Source of the DNA: ECT2AJA-110-A sp035399845 | GTDB taxonomy: Bacteria; Planctomycetota; Phycisphaerae; UBA1845; UTPLA1 | NCBI GenBank assembly: GCA_035399845.1 | Contig: DAOPJV010000006.1 | Location: forward strand, 101,735-165,734 | Length of the DNA: 64,000 bases | Direction: 5' to 3' | Part shown: positions 37,601-46,274 of the stretch, in pieces | Layout of the letters: each line of letters opens with the position of its first letter | How positions within the stretch are numbered: position 1 is the stretch's first letter | Position numbers and translations under genes: made by a program | Notes under the pieces: generated by a model | What the model was told of the DNA's origin: nothing | Database searches by the model: none | Seen by the model: only the letters and a program-made list of their open reading frames with translations

Positions 37601-38883
37601 CCCGGCGTCGATTGGAACGCCGCGTTGATGCAGTCGTCATCCGGATTCACCGAGAAGCTGACCCAGACGATCAGAACGTTGTCCTGACCCTCCAGCGGCG
37701 CCCAGGAGGCCGTGGCCTCACAGTCCGTCGCCGGCGTCCAGCGATACCAGACGTCCTTCGCGACCACCGTCACGCCGCCGTCACAGCTGCCGATGTGACC
37801 GGCCGGGCTGTTGTTGGCGCCGAAGTTGTCCACCTGGTTCGAGTACGGAACCGCGCCGACAACCGTCGCCGTGATGCAGTCGTCGTTGCAGACGAAGTCC
37901 GTGCAGGTCGTGCCCGCGCCGTAGTACGTTCCGCTCATCAGGCTGCAGTCGTTGGCGCTCAGATCCTGGCAGCCCGACGACATCGTGCAGCAGGCGCCCG
38001 TGGCGCACACGAGACCCTCGACGGCGCACGTCGTCGAATCGCCGAGGTAATTGCCGCCGACGCCGTTGCAGTCATTCAGCGTCAGCTCGGTGCAGCTGTT
38101 GTCGTTGAAGCCGCAGCACGCGCCAAAAGCGGGACAGGTCACGCCGGCACACGTCGTGCCGCCGCCCTGATAAGCGCCGCCGGCGTTCATGCAGTCGATG
38201 CTGCCCATGACGTCCGAGCAGCCGCTCGGCGTGCAGCACGCGCCGAAGGAGCATTCCGTGCCGCTGCAGTCCGTGCCGTCGCCCAGGAACACGCCCAGGC
38301 TCGCAAGGCACTGATCTTCAGTCTGGTCCGGGAAGCAGGTCTCGCCGAAACAACAGCCGCCAATGGGCGGACAGGTGACGACGATCGTGTAGTTGCCCGT
38401 CGCGCCGTTAACGCCGGCAACGCGGAACAGGTAGGTCGTTCCCTGCGTCGCCGAGAAGATCAACTGGGACTGCAGGCCGCAACTGTCGTCGTTGCAGCCG
38501 AAGTCCACCATGTTGATGTCGCAGGGCGGCAGGTAGACCGCCAGCGTTGTGTCGAACGAGCTTCCGCACGTGGAGACCGTGACATCCGCCGTGCACGTGG
38601 CCGTCCACGAGAACCAGACGTCGTTCGTGTCGGGATTGTCAAAACAGAGCTGACTGACGTCGGAGCCCGTCGCATTGACCGTCGTCCCGATGACCGGAAT
38701 TCCGGTCGTCAATGACGTCGCCGCCGAACAATCATTGTTCGCCGGCTGCGCCTGCGCCGATTTCTGGCTCATGCCGATTGCGCACACGACGCTTAGCGCA
38801 ACCGCGATCTGTCGGGCCACGAATCGCACGTACGATTGCTTCGTACAGCGGCCGCTGACCACTCGCTTCCCTCTCAACATCAT
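34612..38883 (-). CDS. giant secreted protein with twelve GACC cysteine modules and dockerin-like C-terminus
   Basis: A 1423-residue protein; ATG 38883 (or 38880) follows AAGGAGAG. The signal peptide (IAVALSVVCAIGMSQKSAQA) is followed by a PPC-like beta domain, then cysteine modules of the form G(A/G)CC-x-C-x-C-G(G)-x-(Y/F)-x-G-x-GT-x-C-x-C. I count twelve modules: four at about 38370-37870, four at 37410-36960, three at 36165-35830, one at 35710-35600. A second PPC-like domain lies between modules 4 and 5. Two copies of a ~250-residue domain (GYRSI(G/S)DR, VGKR, LSAGDGF) are at about 36950-36170 and 35590-34810. A dockerin-like pair (DIQGFVDCLL) ends the protein. It is probably a disulfide-stabilised surface or matrix protein. 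Confidence 0.9.
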   Translation of the reverse strand: MMLRGKRVVSGRCTKQSYVRFVARQIAVALSVVCAIGMSQKSAQAQPANNDCSAATSLTTGIPVIGTTVNATGSDVSQLCFDNPDTNDVWFSWTATCTADVTVSTCGSSFDTTLAVYLPPCDINMVDFGCNDDSCGLQSQLIFSATQGTTYLFRVAGVNGATGNYTIVVTCPPIGGCCFGETCFPDQTEDQCLASLGVFLGDGTDCSGTECSFGACCTPSGCSDVMGSIDCMNAGGAYQGGGTTCAGVTCPAFGACCGFNDNSCTELTLNDCNGVGGNYLGDSTTCAVEGLVCATGACCTMSSGCQDLSANDCSLMSGTYYGAGTTCTDFVCNDDCITATVVGAVPYSNQVDNFGANNSPAGHIGSCDGGVTVVAKDVWYRWTPATDCEATASWAPLEGQDNVLIVWVSFSVNPDDDCINAAFQSTPGVPGPNQLDCQECTDGTESCPDPGIAESSTFFAEAGKTYWFQGGQQGSIPDAGGLSEFTLTCSSDTGACCLNEMCFDYFETQCAAAGGLFLGADTDCMTDGATCSTGACCNLDGTCSDGVSENDCLLANGRYYGGATECSTTICEPAGACCTAGVCTVAFYSDCIDGGGQFKGEGTICDANACDGACCSGSSCTIESQTDCVNAGEYFFGPGSTCEEIACPGDGFIQLNYNWNGISNPDERIDVNDLFGYRSIGDRSLILETSDSVGGGTNQVQSGNFLYTFEGRPFVLDTILVGKRGEITPPWDDVIDTDAFGIQPIWDPTDGVGVVDSSTTTLNPPRAVGADFQLGVLSHGTYGGGLYQMTLGFTDASSVNVILHVPDWFANGNGAPNPPSAGVASQALLTPAPLSAGDGFDATEDTDAQLVPAAPLNLVQAVVTRDSILNSFAIDIAGKSLETITFSLWTGSDTRSGGGIYAASIAIPGACCLSDGSCSEGLRSDCVSAGGVYQGDGTDCMTSGGDCVIGACCFTDGSCQDNYTAPQCESESGFFQGSGTMCSTITCPPTGGCCDIGLACSIQFETVCLNSGGAYLGDGTTCDFGCDCNENSVIDVFDLSDSTDCDGNLILDECETPDPSMVGACCVDGFCSLQTPFDCEAAEGVYYGDCTDCNGLTCPGEGYVALDYNWNGILHPGEANAQDDPVGYRSISDRGLIFGNVNSLGGAAGVLTRGNLTYWVNPKGKPSLDIIHVGKRRNAWDATPDGDNIGIQPLWDPSTGTGQTVVSSLSTFPATPALDTNFELGVLYQSGNGGGTVNMTLGFTDATTVTVTIQSPDWYANNNGSPTAPAAGVATQVKLPGPLSAGDGFHGAADNDRASSPDAPLNTIEAVVSYTSLISGLGFDVTGKQLESIMFDNYVGGVDAGCAIIAASYYQPTSQGCTCAGDVSGDNMIDGADIQGFVDCLLGGGGDCSCADVDGMNGADVGDIDDFVTNLLTVGPACP

Positions 38884-39857
38884 TCTCTCCTTCTTTCTCA
38901 ACCTCCGAGCCCTGACGCCGGCTTGACGCCCCGCTCGGTTCCTACGATGAATTCGCCGCCATCGCCTCGCGCCGGACGCGGGCCGATGAACGGTTTACGA
39001 AATACGCTTTGGACTGACAGACGCTGAACTATCGCCGCGCCTGCGCACTGATGATCTGGCGCCCGCCGACGGTATCCCCCCAACTTTGGCGCCGATGATT
39101 CATGAACCGACGCCACGCGAAGGTCCCCATCCACCGATCCCCGGGCCGACGCGATGAGACAGTCATCAAACCCGGCATTCACACAACCGCCAGAGAGCGG
39201 CGTGTTAATTCCACTTGAAGTTTTGCGGAGGCTGGCGCCCGCGCCCGCATCCGCTTCGTCCGCACAACAGGAAACTGGCGAAACCCATAAGAAAGGCGCC
39301 CGCGCTGACGGCGGACCGCACGGTTTCAACCGTGAAAAGGCGCTTGATTTTTTCAAGCTGAGCCTCCTCCCTGACCCGTTTCGCGATCATCGACCGGCAG
39401 GAACCGCCGTCGAGGGTCGCGCTACGATTCTCACATTCTACAGAGATGTCGGCTTCATTATTCGTGTAAAATACGACCTGGGCATGTAAAATTGTAACAA
39501 CGCAGCCAACACACGATACAACCTTCCGGCAGGATTGCATTACCAGCGCGCTTTTGAATCAAAAGTGCAATCGTCGAATTCCCGCCGACATGGTCCGTGC
39601 GCCGTCGAACATCCCGGGCCGCGCACGAGGTTCCCGGCGGACAACCCACATTCGGCACAAACCCGAGAGATTCTACGGTCCGCGCAAGCTCGCTTTCCCG
39701 CGGGTTCCCAGTCGCCTGAAACGTCGCCGCGCCGGAGTGGCTGGCGCGAATTCTGTTCCGCCGTTACCGGACAATACGGACATGCTCGAGACGATAATAC
39801 CGAACCTTGCGCGAATCCTTCGGATATGAGACGTGTCGTCGTCAGTCGCCCGCGACA
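38884..39857. other. ~970-bp region with no convincing gene
   Basis: The stretch between the giant gene and the second cassette is less GC-rich in places (about 39440-39500). A minus-strand frame at 39205-39540 (111 codons, with a hydrophobic segment SAVSAGAFLMGFASFLLC) has no ribosome site and no recognised homology, and overlapping plus-strand frames are equally weak. I cannot support a gene here. It may contain the promoter for the giant gene and transcript ends of the cassette at 39858. Confidence 0.5.
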
Positions 39858-41279
39858 CTATGCGTTTGCGATTCGCGTCGAGACGACGGCGCTTCGAAAC
39901 CACCGACACGATCGGAGTGACAGGATCGCGCCGACCGCGCCACTGCAGAGCGCCATCAATGCGGCGCCGATCACGAGTTCGTCGGCTTCACCATTGACGA
40001 CAACAAGGACGCCGCATCCACAAACCGCAAGCGCGCAGGCAGCAACGATCAGACGCTGAACGATCGGAAGACAGTGGATTGAGAAGATCGCCGACGACTG
40101 CATGGATCGTCGCCCCGTCAGGGCGAGGACAACGGCGACGCCGCCCGACAGGATCACCTGCAGGACAACAAGGGCGACAAACGCAACGATGTACATTGAC
40201 AGCATCGCGCCCTCGAGTGGATGCAGGAGCATTACCGACAGAATCGCGACAACGCCTGCGCTGGGGATCGCAAAGACCGCCGCGGAGATAAAGAAATACA
40301 GTCGATCCCGCTCGCCCGATCGATGGATCGCGAGCGTCCTGAAATAATCCCGCTCCCTGATCAGCGCGAGCTGCATGCGCCGCCAGGCGACGAATGTCGC
40401 TTTCACACCGCGGGCGCCGTCAATCACCGGCGGCTGTCGTCGATTCGGCGCCGACAGCTCGACCGGCTGACCGCACTCCGGGCAGTTGCTCGACATGGGA
40501 ATCAGGGCGATGCGGTAGCCACATTCCTCGCAGAGGGGCGTCCTCGGTTCCCAGCCAGGGCCCTCCGCAGGCCCGACGTATCGCATCGCCGAACGAATCA
40601 GAACGACAAACCACCAGAGCGCGACGAGCGAGATGCCGGCGATGTTCGCCGTCATCATGGTTGTGGAAGGCTCCGTCCCGGATTGCCAGAGCGGCGCCAG
40701 CATGAAGCCGACGCCAAGCGGTAACCCCATCGTCGTGCTCCACATCACCAGGCGCAGGCAGCGCCCGAACAACCGCCCCGTCCGCTCCCCCGCCGCCGCG
40801 AACGGCGCCAGCGCCAGCGCAAACAGCAGGACGCCTCCTTCGATTGCGACAACAACTCCAATGACGCTGGATCCCCATCCGAGCGCAGTCCACGTATGGA
40901 CCTCAGTCACGCAGATCGTCATCGGCGTAAGCCGGATCTCTCGCACCGATTGCAGCGGGGGTGGCGCGTCGTGACTCAGCTCCATGGCGCTCTGATGAAA
41001 ACGGACGACGGGATTGGCGTTCGGATACGACGTCGCCCACAGCATCAGACCAACGGCGTAGACGACACTCAGCAGGTGGGCCGCGATCGCGGGGCCCCAG
41101 CCCGCCGACGCCATCCGCCAGCCCATCGTCCTGGGGAAGAACCACAGAACGGGCGCCAGCGGCAGCGAGAACCAGCCCAGCCTGCTGCCGGCGGACGGCG
41201 GGACAGCGTCACAGACCGGCGGAAGCTCAGCCGGGACCAGTTCGCCATTGCCCTGAGAATCTTGCGGCGTGTCAGTCAT
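39858..41279 (-). CDS. zinc-ribbon multi-pass membrane protein (cassette copy B)
   Basis: A 473-residue paralogue of the protein at 31208-32668. N-terminal LAPVLWFFPRTMGWRMASAG is followed by several hydrophobic helices. The zinc ribbon has C250, C253, C266 and C269 (CEECGYRI, CPECGQP), and DYFRTLAIH follows at about 315. The C-terminal part is again strongly hydrophobic. The start overlaps the end of the upstream partner by 8 bp (ATGACTGA). The same gene order as copy A, with both members diverged, shows that the pair duplicated as a unit. Function unknown. Confidence 0.82.
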   Translation of the reverse strand: MTDTPQDSQGNGELVPAELPPVCDAVPPSAGSRLGWFSLPLAPVLWFFPRTMGWRMASAGWGPAIAAHLLSVVYAVGLMLWATSYPNANPVVRFHQSAMELSHDAPPPLQSVREIRLTPMTICVTEVHTWTALGWGSSVIGVVVAIEGGVLLFALALAPFAAAGERTGRLFGRCLRLVMWSTTMGLPLGVGFMLAPLWQSGTEPSTTMMTANIAGISLVALWWFVVLIRSAMRYVGPAEGPGWEPRTPLCEECGYRIALIPMSSNCPECGQPVELSAPNRRQPPVIDGARGVKATFVAWRRMQLALIRERDYFRTLAIHRSGERDRLYFFISAAVFAIPSAGVVAILSVMLLHPLEGAMLSMYIVAFVALVVLQVILSGGVAVVLALTGRRSMQSSAIFSIHCLPIVQRLIVAACALAVCGCGVLVVVNGEADELVIGAALMALCSGAVGAILSLRSCRWFRSAVVSTRIANA

Positions 41280-42681
41280 GTTTCTGCAGGAGTTCGACTT
41301 CTGAAAACGGTTTTCGCCGCGCGTGATGAATCACTACATCGCCATCGCGATCCTCCGCCGCGACGTTGAATCGCCTCGATGGCTCAGCGCCCCCGTCATC
41401 CACGCCATTGGGCCCAACACCATACAACAAATAGTCCTCCCCATCTGAAGTCAGACGATATCGAAGCGGCCCTCCGCTGTCAGGATCCCTCGGGATCTCA
41501 GCCAGGTATTTGCCGGCGACCAAATCGTCCAGCGAATCCGGAAGTCGGCCGGTTTCGAATTTGTACGCCGATAGCGCAAACTCAGTCATGCCCGCGCTGC
41601 GACTCACCGCAATGCGGAAGACCATGCGATGGTAAAAGCCGGAACTGTCAGCCCACAGTTTGAACATCGGACCGTCAAGGATGCCGAACGCCGCCGCCGC
41701 CTCGCGCGTTCGCCGCACCGCCTGGCGCGCCTCCGGATACGTCATCGGTCCAAGCGCTTCGATCGCCGCACGATAGCGCGCGATCTTCGATTCGATCGTC
41801 CGCCGATCGTTATAGAAAATCGAGAGCGCATTCCACGCCCCGCAGCGCGGTGGTTCCGCGTCACTCAGCGCAAACCATCCGTTACCCGCCCCATCATTCG
41901 AATAGGTCTGATCGAGCAGCCGCGTCAGCACATCAACCTGCACGGAAACGACAGCTTCCCACATCGCCGGCGCCTCCAGCGTCGTCTGTCTGATGATCGC
42001 AATTGCGGCGGCGGCGTCCGCCCTTGAGACTTGACGCTCGAACGCCATCAGATGGACTTCCTCCAACAGCGCCGATGTGAATGCAACACTGCGCAGTAAG
42101 TTCCCCGGATCCCTGTACCGCATCAGCATCTTCGTCAGCTTCAGCCCTGTCGCCAGATCCGCCGTGGCCGCCGCAACGTCGCCTCGCCCCGCGTGATTGA
42201 GGCGCGCCCGAACCATCAGCAACTCGATGGCCGTACGCATATTCGGCGTGATCGCGATGGCTTGCCCCACGTCGCCGGGTTCGATCGCCGACAGCTGCGC
42301 CAGCATTTGCGTCACGGCCGGCGACTCGATGAACTGAATCACGGATCGTTGATTGGGCCGCTTTTCGGGCGCCCATTCGCCGTACGCGGCATCCGGAATA
42401 TCGACAAGACCGCCGGTCGTGCTGACGTCGCCCCACGCCATCCCCGCGGGCGGCTCAAAGAGCTGAATCGGCGGCAGCGGTGGCGTGGCGCTCAGCGCCG
42501 CGTTCAGTTGATGAGTCCGATCCAATGTCGCATCAATGGGAGGCGAGCCTTCGGCGCCGCCCTGGGATCTCGCCGCCGGCGTGATGTCCCAGCGGGTCAC
42601 AAGGATGAAGAAGAACCACGACAGGACCGCCAATCCGATTCCCCATCGGAGCGAGCGCCGAATACGCGTCCAGGTCGTCAT
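41272..42681 (-). CDS. membrane-anchored protein with pseudopilin-like C-terminus (copy B)
   Basis: A 469-residue paralogue of the protein at 32665-34113. One N-terminal membrane helix (residues 12-28, WGIGLAVLSWFFFILVT), a helical body, shared blocks NGWFALS, RCGAWNALSIFYNDRRT and FGILDGP, then the C-terminal SAYKFETGRLPDSLDDL, IPRDPDSGGPLRYRL and GPNGVDDGG. The last part is the planctomycete pseudopilin-like pattern. A GAGG ribosome site lies 7 bp before the ATG. It is coupled to the zinc-ribbon membrane gene. No catalytic residues can be assigned. Confidence 0.8.
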   Translation of the reverse strand: MTTWTRIRRSLRWGIGLAVLSWFFFILVTRWDITPAARSQGGAEGSPPIDATLDRTHQLNAALSATPPLPPIQLFEPPAGMAWGDVSTTGGLVDIPDAAYGEWAPEKRPNQRSVIQFIESPAVTQMLAQLSAIEPGDVGQAIAITPNMRTAIELLMVRARLNHAGRGDVAAATADLATGLKLTKMLMRYRDPGNLLRSVAFTSALLEEVHLMAFERQVSRADAAAAIAIIRQTTLEAPAMWEAVVSVQVDVLTRLLDQTYSNDGAGNGWFALSDAEPPRCGAWNALSIFYNDRRTIESKIARYRAAIEALGPMTYPEARQAVRRTREAAAAFGILDGPMFKLWADSSGFYHRMVFRIAVSRSAGMTEFALSAYKFETGRLPDSLDDLVAGKYLAEIPRDPDSGGPLRYRLTSDGEDYLLYGVGPNGVDDGGAEPSRRFNVAAEDRDGDVVIHHARRKPFSEVELLQKHD

Positions 42682-42854
42682 GTCGAAACCTCAGGCCCGA
42701 GTGCAACACAGACGATGTCTGAGTCTATGTTCGGCAAGCGCCCGGATCAAGCGAGGCGAGCGCACTGCCCGTGGCGCCGAGTTCGCCCCGGCCGCCGGAT
42801 CAACGCCTTCGAAGGACGACGCCGACAGCGTCGCGGCGAATCATCAGATAACGC

Positions 42855-43331
42855 TCACTCCTGAATCGCGATGTAGATCCGAACGCCGCTGAACGTGTCG
42901 CTGTAGTGTTCGAAGTCGACCGTGAACGCCCGCCGATAGTCGCTCGACTGCGCAAAATAGGACCAGATCTCCCGCCACAGACCGACCACGACTCCCGGCA
43001 GATCGCCGTCCGCCTCGAAAACAAGACAGGGCCCCGCCGCCACATGAATGACATCGAGCCCCTCCGGCTTGATATCCTCGTCCGGCTCCGTCTCGCACGC
43101 GACACTCAGGCGATAGGCGCCATCCTGATCGGATTCAAACTCGGAATACACGCCGAAGATCCCCGTCGCGTCTCTGCAGTCCGGGACGCGTCCCGCGATC
43201 TCCTCGCGAAAGAACCGCTCGTAGAGCGCGGGGATCTTCCCTGTGGCCGGATCCCGCTCGTCGGCGTTCGTCGTCCGACAGGAAATCCCCACAAACCGCC
43301 GCGCCTCAATGCGTTCCAGACGAGGATTCAT
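42855..43331 (-). CDS. GyrI-like effector-binding domain protein
   Basis: I prefer ATG 43331 (AGGGG just upstream); the frame is open to 43400. The 158-residue product matches the stand-alone GyrI-like / AraC effector-binding fold: N-terminal RLERIEARRFVGISCRT, central IFGVYSEFESDQDGAYRLSV, then PEGLDVIHVAAGPCLVFEAD and a terminal FEHYSD segment with a conserved Glu. These domains bind small hydrophobic molecules; stand-alone forms act as scavengers or hydrolases. There is no DNA-binding domain. Confidence 0.8.
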   Translation of the reverse strand: MNPRLERIEARRFVGISCRTTNADERDPATGKIPALYERFFREEIAGRVPDCRDATGIFGVYSEFESDQDGAYRLSVACETEPDEDIKPEGLDVIHVAAGPCLVFEADGDLPGVVVGLWREIWSYFAQSSDYRRAFTVDFEHYSDTFSGVRIYIAIQE

Positions 43332-43507
43332 ATCGCGCCCCTGATGCCAATGAGAACGCCGACAACACTCACCCGAGTCCTGCCGGCGCTGGAAATTCAA
43401 TCAACCTGGTTCGCCGCCATCCCGCCGAGCGCCCCCGCTCGGGAGGACGGGCGCTTCAGCAATCGGCGATTCGCCTTTCGGCTTTCAGTATTTCGGCTTT
43501 TCGATGC

Positions 43508-44680
43508 TCATACCGCCGCACACACCTTCTTCGCCGCGTCCGTCAGATCGTCCGCCGCGATCAGCGCATCGAGATTGGCTTCCTTCAGCATGGCCCGCGC
43601 CTTGTCGACGTTCGTGCCCTCGAGACGCACAACGACCGGTACCTTGAAGCCGATCTCCTTTGCCGCGTGGATCAGCGCATCAGCGATCACGTCGCACTTC
43701 GCGATTCCGCCAAAGATGTTGACCAGCACACCCTTCACTTTCTCGTCGGCGAGGATGATCTTGAACGCCTCGACGGCGCCCTCCTTGGTCACGCTGCCGC
43801 CGACATCCAGGAAGTTCGCCGGCGAGCCGCCGTGCAGTTTGATGATGTCCATCGTCGCCATCGCCAGGCCGGCGCCGTTGACGAGACAGCCGATGTTGCC
43901 ATCCAGCGCGATGTAGCTCAGGTTGTGCTCCTTCGCCCGCATCTCCGCCGGATTTTCCTCCGTCGCATCGAACATCGCCTCGACATCCGCGTGCCGGAAT
44001 GTCGCGTTGTCATCGAAGTTGAATTTCGCGTCGATCGCCTGGATCTCGGCGGGATGACCATTGGCCTTCGTCAGGACCATCGGGTTGATCTCGGCCAGCG
44101 AGCAGTCCTTCTCCATGAAGATCTTCGCCAGCGCGCTGATCACCTTCGAGGCCTGCTTCGCGTGATCGCCCGACAGCCCCAGGGCGTCGCACAGGCGTCG
44201 AAGCTGATACGGCTGGACGCCGAGATGCGGATGCACCCATTCCTTGATGATCGCTTCCGGATTGCGCCGATTCACTTCCTCGATCTCGACGCCGCCCTCC
44301 CTGCTGACCATGATCACGGGGCAGCCCTTCGCCCGATCGACGACCATGCCGACGTAATATTCCTTGTCGATGTCGACCGCCGGCGCCAGGAGCACCTTCT
44401 GAACCTTCACGCCCGCCGGGCCCGTCTGGTAGCTCACCATCGGCTCGGCGAACATCCGCCGGACATTCTTCTCGATATCCGCGGCGTTGTCCGACAGGAT
44501 CACGTAACCGGCCTTGCCGCGACCACCGGCGTGCACCTGGGCCTTGACGACGAGCTTCCCGCCGCCGAGCGCCTGGATGGCCGCGTTGACGCCGTCCGCC
44601 GAGTCGATCACTTCGAACTTCGGTACGGGCGCTCCGGCCTTCTGCAAGAGTTGTCTCGCCTGGTATTCGTGCACGTTCAT
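43508..44680 (-). CDS. sucC: succinyl-CoA ligase (ADP-forming) beta subunit
   Basis: A 390-residue protein of normal SucC length. It carries an N-terminal ATP-grasp domain (MNVHEYQARQLLQKAGAPVP, KAQVHAGGRGKAGYV) and a C-terminal CoA-ligase domain (NGAGLAMATMDIIKLHGG, ANFLDVGG, VNIFGGIAKCDVIADAL). It makes ATP while converting succinyl-CoA to succinate. The alpha subunit gene sucD, normally adjacent, is not next to it: downstream is the GyrI-like gene. It is divergent from citrate synthase, so the two TCA genes may share a control region. Confidence 0.96.
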   Translation of the reverse strand: MNVHEYQARQLLQKAGAPVPKFEVIDSADGVNAAIQALGGGKLVVKAQVHAGGRGKAGYVILSDNAADIEKNVRRMFAEPMVSYQTGPAGVKVQKVLLAPAVDIDKEYYVGMVVDRAKGCPVIMVSREGGVEIEEVNRRNPEAIIKEWVHPHLGVQPYQLRRLCDALGLSGDHAKQASKVISALAKIFMEKDCSLAEINPMVLTKANGHPAEIQAIDAKFNFDDNATFRHADVEAMFDATEENPAEMRAKEHNLSYIALDGNIGCLVNGAGLAMATMDIIKLHGGSPANFLDVGGSVTKEGAVEAFKIILADEKVKGVLVNIFGGIAKCDVIADALIHAAKEIGFKVPVVVRLEGTNVDKARAMLKEANLDALIAADDLTDAAKKVCAAV

Positions 44681-44853
44681 GGCAGTCTCCGTGAAACGCG
44701 GCCCGCTGTTGCTCGCCGCAGTAAGTCTCCGTAATTGCGACGTAGTCTAATCCGACCCGGCGCCGCCGCAAACCGCGCCGCCGACGCTCCGCACGACACA
44801 CTCGCCGCCGCCCGACGCGTCGGAAGATCGCGAAAAGCCGCCCAAACCCCTCG

Positions 44854-44882
44854 TTTTCACCGCCCGATTCAGCCGCTATACT
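44854..44882 (+). promoter_or_regulatory. promoter of citrate synthase
   Basis: TTTTCA at 44854-44859, a 17-bp spacer and TATACT at 44877-44882 make a good sigma-70-type promoter, 52 bp upstream of the citrate synthase ATG. The 254-bp gap to sucC on the other strand presumably also holds the sucC promoter, which I could not pin down. Confidence 0.6.
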
Positions 44883-44934
44883 CCAAGACTGGTCAGTTTT
44901 TCACCCGGCAGCGTTTCTACGAAGGACATACGAA

Positions 44935-46134
44935 ATGGCGAAGTTCATGGGACGCGTGGAGTTCCCTTGCACGATCGAACTCGGCAAGGGACTCGAAGGC
45001 GCCATCACCAACATCACGAAGATCGGCTACGTTGACGGTCAGGAAGGCCACCTCGTTTACCGTGGCTACTCGATCGAGGATCTCTGTGAGAACAGCAACT
45101 ATGAAGAAGTCGCCTATCTGCTGATCTACGGGAATCTGCCGACCGCGGGCCAGCTCGACGACTTCCGCAGCAAGCTCCGCGCCGAACGCACGCTCTCCGA
45201 ACCGGTCAAGAAGATGATCGCCTCGCTTCCGCGAGACTGCCATCCGATGAACGCCCTGCAGGCCGCCGTCGCAACCATGGGCTGCCTCGACCCGGATGGC
45301 CTGACGGTCACTCGGCATGTCTCGTCCCCGAAGGACGCGCTGGAGGTCGAACGCAACGTCGCCATCCGTATTCTGGCCCAGACGCGCACCGCCGCCTCGG
45401 CCATCGCTCGGGTCCGCATGGGCAAGGAAATCCTCGATCCCCATCCGGATCTCGACTTTACCGCCAACTACCTCTACATGATGTCGGGGGAAGTTCCCGA
45501 TGAAACCCGCCGCCGCGTCATGGACGTCTGCCTCATTCTCCAGGCGGATCACGGCATGAACGCCTCGACGTTCACGGCGATGGTCGTCCACAGCTCGCTC
45601 GCCGATATGTACTCCACGATCGCCGCCGCCATCGGCTCGCTGCGCGGCCCCCTGCACGGCGGCGCCAACGAGGCCGCCCTGGCCGACATCCAGTCCATCG
45701 GCGGCCCCGCCAGGGCGAAAGACTGGGTCGCCCAGCGCATGGAGAAGCACGAGAAAGTCATCGGCTTCGGCCATCGCGTCTATAAGGCCCTCGACCCGCG
45801 CGCCGTCGTCCTCAAGGGTCACGCCGAGCGCCTCTGTCGCGAGCACGGCTTTGCCGACCTGTTTGAGACCGCCGCGATCGTCGAGTCGGAAGTCACATCA
45901 CGAATGGAAGCCGCCGGCAAGAAGATCTACCCGAACGTGGACTTCTACAGCGGTCTGGTCTACCACGCCCTCGGCTTCCCGACACCGCAGTTCCCCGTGA
46001 TCTTCGCTGTCGCGCGAACCGCCGGCTGGGTGGCCCGCGTCCTCGAGTATCTCCCCGAAAACCGCATCTTCCGCCCGCGAGCGGTCTATGACGGCGCCGT
46101 CGATCAGAAGGTCGTCGCCATGGACCAGCGCTGA
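44935..46134 (+). CDS. gltA: citrate synthase
   Basis: A 399-residue enzyme that condenses oxaloacetate with acetyl-CoA. Active-site residues are all present: HGMNAS with H206, RGPLHGGANE with H241, GFGHRVY with H280, and the catalytic Asp 336 in NVDFYSG. The length and lack of an N-terminal zinc-binding extension point to the shorter type I-like dimeric form seen in Gram-positives and many planctomycetes, not the NADH-sensitive hexamer. AAGGA lies about 10 bp upstream of the ATG. It is divergent from sucC and followed by an intrinsic terminator. Confidence 0.95.
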   Translation: MAKFMGRVEFPCTIELGKGLEGAITNITKIGYVDGQEGHLVYRGYSIEDLCENSNYEEVAYLLIYGNLPTAGQLDDFRSKLRAERTLSEPVKKMIASLPRDCHPMNALQAAVATMGCLDPDGLTVTRHVSSPKDALEVERNVAIRILAQTRTAASAIARVRMGKEILDPHPDLDFTANYLYMMSGEVPDETRRRVMDVCLILQADHGMNASTFTAMVVHSSLADMYSTIAAAIGSLRGPLHGGANEAALADIQSIGGPARAKDWVAQRMEKHEKVIGFGHRVYKALDPRAVVLKGHAERLCREHGFADLFETAAIVESEVTSRMEAAGKKIYPNVDFYSGLVYHALGFPTPQFPVIFAVARTAGWVARVLEYLPENRIFRPRAVYDGAVDQKVVAMDQR

Positions 46135-46198
46135 GGCCGCGAATCCGTCGCCCCGCGTTTTCCCCGGGCGGCGTATCGCCGGAATGACAAACGAACAG

Positions 46199-46225
46199 GC
46201 CCGCCGACAGATGGCGGGCTTTTTT
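46199..46225 (+). terminator. intrinsic terminator after citrate synthase
   Basis: GCCCGCC (46199-46205) and GGCGGGC (46213-46219) form a perfect 7-bp stem with a 7-nt loop, followed by six T. It lies 65 bp past the citrate synthase stop. Confidence 0.88.
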
Positions 46226-46274
46226 CGTTTGCTCGCAACGCGCGGATTAACGTGAGAACGATTGCCTCAGGCGA

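Noticed and set aside
36472..38715. Long plus-strand open frame (747 codons) opposite the giant Cys-module gene
   Set aside because: It is antisense to a gene with clear signal peptide, repeated modules and terminator; its composition (R, A, V, D runs) is that of a shadow frame in GC-rich DNA.
39205..39540. Minus-strand 111-codon frame with a hydrophobic segment
   Set aside because: No ribosome site, no recognised family and an equally long overlapping plus-strand frame; treated as non-coding.
43455..43507. Short TTTCGGCTTT direct repeats and GGCGATTCGCC palindrome after sucC considered as a terminator
   Set aside because: No U-run follows on the minus strand and the stem is short; insufficient for an intrinsic terminator.
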